Of a DNA stretch of 38,718 nt, positions 34,097 to 38,718 are shown piece after piece. The DNA comes from JBBDSJ01 sp040905025 (lineage in GTDB: Bacteria > Pseudomonadota > Gammaproteobacteria > Methylohalomonadales > Methylohalomonadaceae): positions 1 through 38,718 of the forward strand of contig JBBDSJ010000063.1 of the NCBI GenBank assembly GCA_040905025.1. Reading direction: 5' to 3'. The notes below the pieces were generated by a model. It saw only the letters and a list, made by a program, of their open reading frames with translations, did no database searches and was not told the DNA's origin. Position numbers and translations under genes: made by a program. Positions within the stretch are counted from its first letter, which is position 1, and the number at the start of each line of letters is the position of its first letter.

Positions 34097-34745
34097 TTCA
34101 ATACAGAGGTAAGACTTGAAATTAACGAAACTGATAGCGCTTGAAATCATATTGATCTTATCCGGACTAGCACTTGGCTTACTGTGGTCTCAAGATCCCA
34201 AAGGTAATTATGAGCCATATATTGTCGTTGTAACTTTAATACTTGGGGCTATTGAAGTATGGCGCAGGAAAAACAAAGAAACTCATGAATATAAACCTGA
34301 ATGTAGCATTGGAGCTACTGATATCTCACCCATTACAGTTGGTGAAATAATACATGCTATAAATACCGCACCCCCGTTCCAAAAAGAAGAGATGTCAGAA
34401 AAATACAATGGAATTAAGGTGGATTGGATTGGTTACTTAAAAGAGGCAAAACAAGATTATCGTGGCATTAATAATGTACGAGTAAACTTAAATATTAAAA
34501 GAAATGACATAGTCGGTAATTCAATTTGGTTTACTGAAAATATTACTAAATTCCCCGATATACGTTCATTAAACAGAGAATCCAAAATTCGAGTTATAGG
34601 TAAAATAATAAGCGCGAGCGGCGATGGCTTATGCGTAGAAGTAAAGCCAAGCAAAATTGAAATATTGGCAAGAGAAAATGCCTAACAAGGCGCTCGTTCG
34701 GACGCAAACTACGCTGCGCTTCATTTGCGCCACACAGCTTGGTCG
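34090..34745 (+). mobile_element. Integron gene cassette 1
   Basis: 656 bases from the T of G/TTAGGC (34089-34095) to the G of GTTATAC (34745). GTTAGGCATT at 34089-34098 is the perfect reverse complement of AATGCCTAAC at 34677-34686, which contains the R'' box of its attC. This is expected when both come from one circular cassette. One AT-rich gene fills it, and its stop codon lies inside the attC. Confidence 0.82.
34116..34685 (+). CDS. Cassette-borne membrane-anchored protein (possible OB-fold)
   Basis: A 189-residue product starting at TTG, with AGAGGT six bases upstream. Two N-terminal hydrophobic helices (about 5-24 and 34-49) are followed by a cytoplasmic Lys-rich body. IKVDWIGYLKEA...NVRVNLNIKRND...ESKIRVIGKIISASGDGLCVEV has the strand pattern of tRNA_anti-like OB folds; that is an inference. 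Visibly more AT-rich than the chromosome, with different codon use. The TAA at 34683-34685 lies within the attC R'' box, as is typical of cassette genes. Function unknown. Confidence 0.75.
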   Translation: MKLTKLIALEIILILSGLALGLLWSQDPKGNYEPYIVVVTLILGAIEVWRRKNKETHEYKPECSIGATDISPITVGEIIHAINTAPPFQKEEMSEKYNGIKVDWIGYLKEAKQDYRGINNVRVNLNIKRNDIVGNSIWFTENITKFPDIRSLNRESKIRVIGKIISASGDGLCVEVKPSKIEILARENA

Positions 34746-34751
34746 TTATAC
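34680..34751 (+). repeat. attC recombination site of cassette 1
   Basis: A 72-base site bounded by R'' GCCTAAC and R' GTTATAC (GTTRRRY-like, ATA core). The inner arms GGACGCAAA and TTTGCGCC can pair around CTACGCTGCGCTTCA, and AAG/CTT segments near the ends give imperfect L-box pairing. The hairpin architecture is typical of attC. Confidence 0.82.
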
Positions 34752-34798
34752 CCCATTACAGCCTCAAATAACTGGTTAGACCGCTGCGAACCGCAATC

Positions 34799-34826
34799 GG
34801 GAACGCAGCGCCTGCCGAAGGCATCC
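34799..34826 (+). promoter_or_regulatory. Putative ECF promoter P1 (before the sigma gene)
   Basis: GGGAAC (34799-34804), 16-base spacer, GCATCC (34821-34826). GGGAACGC-N14-GCATCC recurs before the cytochrome gene. Likely autoregulation of the sigma gene, with a start near 34833. Confidence 0.65.
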
Positions 34827-34862
34827 AATGGCACAGTATCCGCAACCATGAGCCCTTAACCG

Positions 34863-35579
34863 ATGTTGAACCCAGCCCAATTGACCACTGACACCACCAG
34901 CGATGCCGAGTTGGCTCAACGAATGGCTGCTGGCGATACCGTCACCCTGGAGCGGGTGATGCGCCGCTACAATCAATCGCTGTATCGCGCCGCACGCAGC
35001 ATCCTGAAGAACGAACAGGAGGCTGAAGAGGCCGTGCAAGATGCCTATCTGAAAGGCTATCGCAACATCGGTCAGTTTCATGGCCATGCCAAACTGTCCA
35101 CCTGGCTGACCCGGATCGTCATCAATGAAGCCCTGGTACGCCAGCGCAAACATCAACGGCGAGCGGCGATCATCCCCATCGACGCGGATGCCGCTGTGGA
35201 TTCACCCACTGCCGAGGATGCCCCCATGCCAAACGCGACCTCAGCCAGCCCGGAACAGGACGCCGAGCGCGCCGAAGTCCGTCATCTGATAGAACGAAAT
35301 ATCGACAAACTGCCCGATGCGTTTCGTTACGTGTTTGTCCTGCGGGCGCTCGAAGAAATGACCGTTGAAGAAACCGCAAGCTGCCTGGACATAGCTGAAG
35401 CCACCGTGCGGTCCCGTTATTTCCGCGCCCGGGGCCTGATGCGCGAAGCCATTGCGCGTGAAATTGGCCTCAATCACGAAGATGCCTTCAGTTTTGCCGG
35501 TGCGCGCTGCGACCGCATCGTCGCCGGCGTACTGGCGCGACTGGCGGGGGAGGCAAACAACGCCCCTGCCGGGTCATGA
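34863..35579 (+). CDS. ECF RNA polymerase sigma factor
   Basis: A 238-residue sigma-70 family ECF factor. Region 2 is LAQRMAAGDTVTLERVMRRYNQSLYRAARSIL...EEAVQDAYLKGYRNIGQF. A linker of about 60 residues rich in Ala/Asp/Pro follows. Region 4 is LPDAFRYVFVLRALEEMTVEETASCLDIAEATVRSRYFRARGLMREAI. A short C-terminal tail ends FAGARCDRIVAGVLARLAG. No adjacent anti-sigma gene of a known family is seen. It is first in the cassette, and matching GGGAAC-N16-CATC motifs before it and two later transcription units imply it controls itself and the cassette. Confidence 0.9.
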   Translation: MLNPAQLTTDTTSDAELAQRMAAGDTVTLERVMRRYNQSLYRAARSILKNEQEAEEAVQDAYLKGYRNIGQFHGHAKLSTWLTRIVINEALVRQRKHQRRAAIIPIDADAAVDSPTAEDAPMPNATSASPEQDAERAEVRHLIERNIDKLPDAFRYVFVLRALEEMTVEETASCLDIAEATVRSRYFRARGLMREAIAREIGLNHEDAFSFAGARCDRIVAGVLARLAGEANNAPAGS

Positions 35580-35591
35580 ATCCGCGCAATC

Positions 35592-35619
35592 GGGAACGCA
35601 GGGGCGGCTGGCGGCATCC
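35592..35619 (+). promoter_or_regulatory. Putative ECF promoter P2 (before the cytochrome gene)
   Basis: GGGAAC (35592-35597), 16-base spacer, GCATCC (35614-35619). The core CGCAATCGGGAACGCAG is identical to that at P1. Predicted start near 35626, about 53 bases before the cytochrome ATG. Confidence 0.68.
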
Positions 35620-35678
35620 GATCAAATAGAGCGCGAGTTAAGGCGGCTTACGCAAGATCAATCACAGGGGTTTCGCCC

Positions 35679-35981
35679 ATGCGCCAATTCATAGCCTTTG
35701 CCGGATTTCTGACCCTCGCACTCTCCGCCCAGGCCGCCGACCTGGATGCAGGCAGACAGAAAGCGGCCAGCTGCGCCGGTTGCCATGGTGCCGCAGGCAT
35801 CAGCAATAACCCGGCCTGGCCCAACCTGGCCGGACAAAAAGAACAGTACCTGCAAATCCAGCTACGCGCATTTCGGGACGGCTCACGCAGCAACCCGATG
35901 ATGAATGGCATGGCCAAAACCCTGACCGAGGCGGACATCGAAAATCTCGCAGCGCACTTTGCCAGTTTGAAGCGCGAATAG
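35679..35981 (+). CDS. Periplasmic class I cytochrome c (c553-like)
   Basis: A 100-residue monohaem cytochrome c. The signal peptide is cut near AQAA (residue about 20), the haem site is CAGCH (C32, C35, H36), and an axial Met lies in the NPMMNGMAK segment, followed by LTEADIENLAAHFASL. This is the c553/c4-domain pattern WPNLAGQ...YLQIQLRAFRDGSRSNPMM. The stop overlaps the next start by one base (TAGTG), so it is cotranscribed with the globin gene. Probable soluble electron carrier. Confidence 0.9.
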   Translation: MRQFIAFAGFLTLALSAQAADLDAGRQKAASCAGCHGAAGISNNPAWPNLAGQKEQYLQIQLRAFRDGSRSNPMMNGMAKTLTEADIENLAAHFASLKRE

Positions 35982-36418
35982 TGCCCTTGCCCATGGTTGA
36001 AAGCCGGACGACGACCACAGCACCCTACGGCCAAGGCGACGTGACCTTTCAGGCCGCGGGTGGAGGGGCCGGCATCCGCCAGCTGGTCGATCACTTTTAC
36101 GACATCATGGCATCCGCGCCAGCCTATCGACGCATTTACAACTGGCACCCCGATGGCGATGCGGCGCGCGACAAACTGGCGCGCTTTCTGTGCGGCTGGA
36201 TGGGCGGGCCGCGCCGATATCAGGAAAATTTCGGGCCCATCAGCATCCCCAGTGCCCATCAGCATCTGCCAATTACCGCAGTGGAACGCGACCTCTGGCT
36301 GGGCTGCATGGACGAAGCCCTTGCGCACCAGGATTATCCGCAAGAATTACGGCACTACCTGCAGGAGCAGTTGCGCACTCCCGCCGAGGTTATTCGCCGT
36401 ACCTGCGAACCTGGGTAG
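35981..36418 (+). CDS. Truncated haemoglobin-like globin
   Basis: A 145-residue protein resembling group II truncated globins: IRQLVDHFYDIMASAPAYRRIYNWHP (helices A-B/C), RDKLARFLCGWMGGPRRYQENFG, and IPSAHQHLPITAVERDLWLGCMDEALAHQD, with the proximal His in the AHQHLPI segment. Such globins bind O2 or NO in the cytoplasm, and no export signal is visible. The GTG at 35981 overlaps the cytochrome stop; the ATG at 35993 is an alternative. Coupling to a cytochrome and an ECF sigma suggests a redox or NO-related role. Confidence 0.85.
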   Translation: MPLPMVESRTTTTAPYGQGDVTFQAAGGGAGIRQLVDHFYDIMASAPAYRRIYNWHPDGDAARDKLARFLCGWMGGPRRYQENFGPISIPSAHQHLPITAVERDLWLGCMDEALAHQDYPQELRHYLQEQLRTPAEVIRRTCEPG

Positions 36419-36445
36419 CCGGACACAACGCGTCTGCACCCTTTC

Positions 36446-36473
36446 GGGAACGCGGCAGGCGCTCGTGTCATCT
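36446..36473 (+). promoter_or_regulatory. Putative ECF promoter P3 (before the lipoprotein gene)
   Basis: CGGGAACGC with GGGAAC at 36446-36451, a 16-base spacer and TCATCT at 36468-36473: the same layout as P1 and P2 with a weaker -10. Predicted start near 36480. Confidence 0.55.
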
Positions 36474-36537
36474 CATGGTCAGAGCCTTGCTCTGCATTAA
36501 GATACCACCGTCTGTTCAGCCCCTCAGGAGGGATACC

Positions 36538-37224
36538 ATGACAACCCAAACGCATTCCACACGCTCGACCCGCCGTTACCGTTCGCTGGCCGGCACCATG
36601 GCCATTGCCCTAGTCGTGTCTTTGCCAGCCGCGATGAGCGGTTGCGCCAGCACCGATGATGGCGGCCACCATCAAGCCAGTACCTCCCAACACTCAGCAC
36701 CCATGAACATGTTTGGCGGTGCGTCTTACCAGGGTGAGCCTGCCCTGGCAGTAACGGCTGCGCTGGTAAAAGCCGGCGGCGGCAGTGAAAACTTCAGCTT
36801 TGCGAAAGCGCTGGTTTCCATGCTTGGTGAGGAAACCGTCAACGCCGAAGTTGCAAAATTGACCCGACAATATAGTGAAGCAGAGGTCAACACCTTCATT
36901 GGCGGGATGGATTTGACCATCAATCTCAGCCTCAAGCACGCCACTCAAGCCGGTGTCAGCTTGCCCGAACCCGCCCCGCTAAGCGGCGTGGAACTGGCCA
37001 AAACCCTGGTCACTGCCGGCACTACACCCGATGGCACCTTCTGGAGCGGCTACCTCTTCGACAAGGCGGTTTCCAACAAGATTCATCACCAGGTGATGGT
37101 GGATATCAACAACAGCGCAGGTTACGAAGCGGATCTGACAACCCACAAGATTCTCAACCAGGCGATGTATGACGTGGCTCAGGCGTTGGGCATGAACCAC
37201 GTAAAACTGGCCAGCTTGCACTAA
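36538..37224 (+). CDS. Predicted lipoprotein of unknown function in the ECF cassette
   Basis: A 228-residue protein. A basic N-terminus (TRSTRRYRS) and hydrophobic segment lead to lipobox MSGC, then a His/Ser/Asp-rich linker. The body repeats the theme of helical segments (LAVTAALVKAGGGSENFSFAKALVSMLGEETV, VNTFIGGMDLTINLSLKHATQAG, HKILNQAMYDVAQALG). Family not recognised. Several His and Met residues could bind metal. The ATG at 36538 has GGAGG upstream; the longer open frame from 36190 overlaps the globin gene and is not credible. Confidence 0.75.
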   Translation: MTTQTHSTRSTRRYRSLAGTMAIALVVSLPAAMSGCASTDDGGHHQASTSQHSAPMNMFGGASYQGEPALAVTAALVKAGGGSENFSFAKALVSMLGEETVNAEVAKLTRQYSEAEVNTFIGGMDLTINLSLKHATQAGVSLPEPAPLSGVELAKTLVTAGTTPDGTFWSGYLFDKAVSNKIHHQVMVDINNSAGYEADLTTHKILNQAMYDVAQALGMNHVKLASLH

Positions 37225-37293
37225 GCACAGCGCTACGCAGCCGTGAGATTCACACGCAGGGCTGCGAGTCCCGATTAACAAGAGGAACTGAAT

Positions 37294-37632
37294 ATGTTGA
37301 ATTACGCTTTGATCGCATTTGGAATCGCTGCCGTGGGTGGCCTCATACTGGCCGCCAGCGTGTTACGCGACAAACTCGCCCCCTGGGCGTTGTCCGTGGT
37401 GCACGCTCTGCTGGGCGCCACCGGGCTGGTGCTGTTGATCACGATTCTGTTACAGGGCTCCGCACCGCAGCAGGTCTTGATCGGCTTTGTGCTGTTGCTG
37501 GTCGCCGCCCTGGGTGGCTTCTTCCTGGCGTCATTTCATCTGCGGCATAAAATTCCGTCCAAGGCGGTGGTGGTCGTTCACGCCGGGGTGGCTGTTGCCG
37601 GTTTTCTGACCCTGCTCAGCCTGGTGCTCTAA
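37294..37632 (+). CDS. Four-helix membrane protein with internal duplication
   Basis: A 112-residue integral membrane protein with four helices arranged as two similar halves: LRDKLAPWALSVVHALLGATGLVLL and LRHKIPSKAVVVVHAGVAVAGFLTLL. Each half has an LR-x-K loop and a VVHA helix, so two histidines sit at equivalent membrane positions and could ligate a haem; that is an inference. AGAGGAA precedes the ATG. The DUF2231 frame begins right after its stop in the same reading frame. Confidence 0.75.
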   Translation: MLNYALIAFGIAAVGGLILAASVLRDKLAPWALSVVHALLGATGLVLLITILLQGSAPQQVLIGFVLLLVAALGGFFLASFHLRHKIPSKAVVVVHAGVAVAGFLTLLSLVL

Positions 37633-37635
37633 ATC

Positions 37636-38046
37636 ATACGGCACCCGCTGCACCCGGCGTTGGTGCATTTCCCCATTGCCTGCTGGTCACTGGCGGTGCT
37701 TGCTGACTTTGCCAGCCTGCACTTCGGCGAGGCGGCCTGGCGTTGGTCGGCAGGCCTTCTGGCGGTGGGCTGTGGCATGGCGCTACTCGCCATGTTGGCT
37801 GGCTTTCTGGAACTCCCAAAGGTTCCGGAAGGCCCCCCACTGCGGGACACCTATTGGCACATGAGCTTAATGCTTGCTGCGTTTACTCTATTTTCCATAC
37901 GGCTACTCTTGGGCCAGGAGCAATTCCAGCCCATTGCGCCGAATTTGGCTCTATTGTGTGTGGATGCGGTGGGTCTCATCTGTCTAGTCGTTGGCGGCTG
38001 GCTTGGCGGTCGGCTGGTATATGGACATGGTATCGGGCGGAGTTGA
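37636..38046 (+). CDS. DUF2231-like membrane protein, start codon unclear
   Basis: About 137 residues with four hydrophobic helices. The family signature HPLHPALVHFPIACWSLAVLADF is encoded directly after the previous TAA, but no ATG, GTG or TTG precedes it: the frame reads TAA ATC ATA CGG CAC CCG. The first usual start is TTG at 37660, which would remove both HP motifs. Either ATA (37636) or ATC initiates, CTG (37648) is used, or an ATG mutated to ATA. DUF2231 proteins are thought to bind haem through these histidines. Last gene of cassette 2. Confidence 0.72.
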   Translation: MRHPLHPALVHFPIACWSLAVLADFASLHFGEAAWRWSAGLLAVGCGMALLAMLAGFLELPKVPEGPPLRDTYWHMSLMLAAFTLFSIRLLLGQEQFQPIAPNLALLCVDAVGLICLVVGGWLGGRLVYGHGIGRS

Positions 38047-38114
38047 AAGATCATATTTGCTACCGTAAAAACATCTTCAACTATCTCGTTCTGCCGCAAC
38101 ACTGTCGCGGTGGG

Positions 38115-38199
38115 GTATAACAATGCCTTGCAACCGACAAAATTTCCGCTACGCCTTCGGCTTCGCTACAAATTTGCGGCTGAAGGCAGGGCGTTATAA
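38115..38199 (+). repeat. attC recombination site of cassette 2
   Basis: An 85-base site from R'' GTATAAC (38115-38121) to R' GTTATAA (38193-38199). The arms TGCCTT...CCG and CGG-CTG-AAGGCA pair, with an inner AAATTTCCGC / GCAAATTTGCGG region. It resembles Vibrio-type attC ends (TATAACAA ... GGCGGGCGTTA). Confidence 0.78.
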
Positions 38200-38718
38200 G
38201 TCACAAACAGGAAAGCAAGTAGAGCATAAGTAATTGACATCAGGATTAGGAATAATAGATGAGGATGCACTAAATATATTCACCGACGGATCTTCCTATC
38301 CACACAGACAAAGAGCCGCCGGTGTAGGGGTATGTCTTGTCTGGGTAAATGAAGTTGGAGACGAAGAATTTGAAGAATATGCACCACTAGGGTGGCAAAA
38401 AGCAACGAGTGATGAGATGGAAATTGAAGCCTGTACGGTTGGCTTGCAAGAGGCGAATAGATTTTTAAAGGAAAAAAATCAGTTTAAAAGGATCCTGGTG
38501 TTTTCTGACTCAAGATATGTAGTTGACAACTATTTTAAGGTCATGAATATCTGGCCAAAAACCCGCTGGATGGGCGCGAATCGAATGCCCGTAGAAAATA
38601 TTGATTTATGGAAGCGACTAAGGAAGCAATTGAATAAATGCCCGTTAAAGGTCGATATAGAATGGGCGGTTTCAATGTCCAAGTGCAACAAGTTTAAGTT
38701 TATCGGCCCAGTAAGCTT
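38194..38718 (+). mobile_element. Integron gene cassette 3, truncated by window end
   Basis: Begins with TTATAAGTC after the recombination point at G38193. Contains one AT-rich gene running off the window, so its own attC is not visible. If the rule seen in cassettes 1 and 2 holds, its R'' should read TTATAAC. Confidence 0.65.
38234..38718 (+). CDS. RNase H-fold protein, partial (3' end outside window)
   Basis: An open frame of 161 codons with no stop before the window end. It shows a type I RNase H pattern: NIFTDGSSYPHRQRAAGVGV (first Asp), SDEMEIEACTVGLQEANRF (Glu), and ILVFSDSRYVVDNYF (second Asp), then WMGANRMPVENIDLWKRL. RNase HI cleaves RNA in RNA-DNA hybrids; here the cassette setting could equally mean a reverse-transcriptase-like or accessory nuclease role. 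TTG at 38234 is the only usual start after the stop at 38231. No strong ribosome site is seen. AT-rich, like the cassette 1 gene. Confidence 0.78.
   Translation, partial: MTSGLGIIDEDALNIFTDGSSYPHRQRAAGVGVCLVWVNEVGDEEFEEYAPLGWQKATSDEMEIEACTVGLQEANRFLKEKNQFKRILVFSDSRYVVDNYFKVMNIWPKTRWMGANRMPVENIDLWKRLRKQLNKCPLKVDIEWAVSMSKCNKFKFIGPVS

Larger units (their letters stand above)
34746..38193 (+). mobile_element. Integron gene cassette 2: six-gene ECF sigma/haem module
   Basis: 3448 bases bounded by attC-type recombination points at 34745/34746 and 38193/38194. GTTATACCCCA (34745-34755) is the perfect 11-base reverse complement of TGGGGTATAAC (38111-38121), the R'' side of its attC, which supports a single circular origin. 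All six genes face the same way as the cassette, and internal ECF-type promoters are present. Most cassettes carry a single gene in under about 1.5 kb, so this is unusual. Loss of an internal attC could also explain it. Confidence 0.7.

Noticed and set aside
34775..34781. GTTAGAC, a perfect GTTRRRY core, 30 bases into cassette 2
   Set aside because: No matching R'' and no hairpin arms were found around it; a heptamer this short can occur by chance.
36190..36537. Long upstream extension of the lipoprotein frame
   Set aside because: It overlaps the globin gene and lies before a good GGAGG site and a signal peptide at 36538.
34863..38046. Genomic island or prophage instead of a cassette
   Set aside because: No integrase, tRNA target or phage genes are seen, while attC sites with matching inverse complements bound the block.
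1..38718. CRISPR arrays, tRNA or rRNA genes
   Set aside because: No regularly spaced repeats with unique spacers and no recognisable tRNA or rRNA sequence were found on reading; no scan with a dedicated tool was possible.

Overview
The window looks like a chromosomal segment of a sulfur-oxidising gammaproteobacterium, probably a metagenome or draft assembly because it carries two 100-N scaffold gaps. Support for this placement: the gene orders glyQ-glyS-gmhB-plsC, rhlB/trxA-rho and glnA-ntrB-ntrC; a metal-site-variant HemB of the Pseudomonas kind; an LptM-lysA pair; and sulfur-oxidation genes (flavocytochrome c sulfide dehydrogenase fccA/fccB, and a stand-alone ATP sulfurylase sat).

Layout. 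166-4918: four-gene Gld-type ABC exporter operon. 5005-9268: glyQ, glyS (interrupted by a real gap), a GmhB-like phosphatase lacking its nucleophile, and plsC (interrupted by a false gap). 9308-12801: folD, divergent from hemB followed by a carboxymuconolactone decarboxylase-like protein, a HIT protein and a membrane-anchored unknown. 12886-16040: a divergent Fae homologue, a DUF484 protein, and fccB/fccA. 16171-17612: rlmI and a small lipoprotein. 17619-22476: the nitrogen-control block (ntrC, ntrB, a DUF4124 protein, glnA), with a sigma-54 promoter and NtrC boxes readable in the DNA. 22768-24852: a methyltransferase, lysA and a 54-residue lptM. 25034-29256: a carboxylesterase, rhlB, trxA and rho. 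29449-33494: two coupled unknown genes, an ACR3/BASS-type transporter, sat and a small protein.

The right end (about 33500-38718) is accessory DNA. It begins with REP-like palindromic repeats. Then come consecutive integron-type gene cassettes with no integrase in view. Cassette 1 (34090-34745) carries one AT-rich membrane-protein gene. Cassette 2 (34746-38193) is exceptional: about 3.4 kb with six co-directional genes (ECF sigma factor, cytochrome c, truncated haemoglobin, lipoprotein, a duplicated-hairpin membrane protein and a DUF2231 membrane protein). Cassette 3 (from 38194) carries an RNase H-fold protein that runs off the window. The boundaries are supported because the 5' end of each complete cassette is a perfect 10-11 bp inverse complement of the R'' region of its own attC.

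Inside cassette 2 the motif GGGAAC-N16-CATC occurs three times: before the sigma gene, before the cytochrome gene and before the lipoprotein gene. This suggests a mobile, self-regulated haem/redox module that brings its own sigma factor. It is the best candidate for an undescribed system in this window. Its function is inferred from gene content only.
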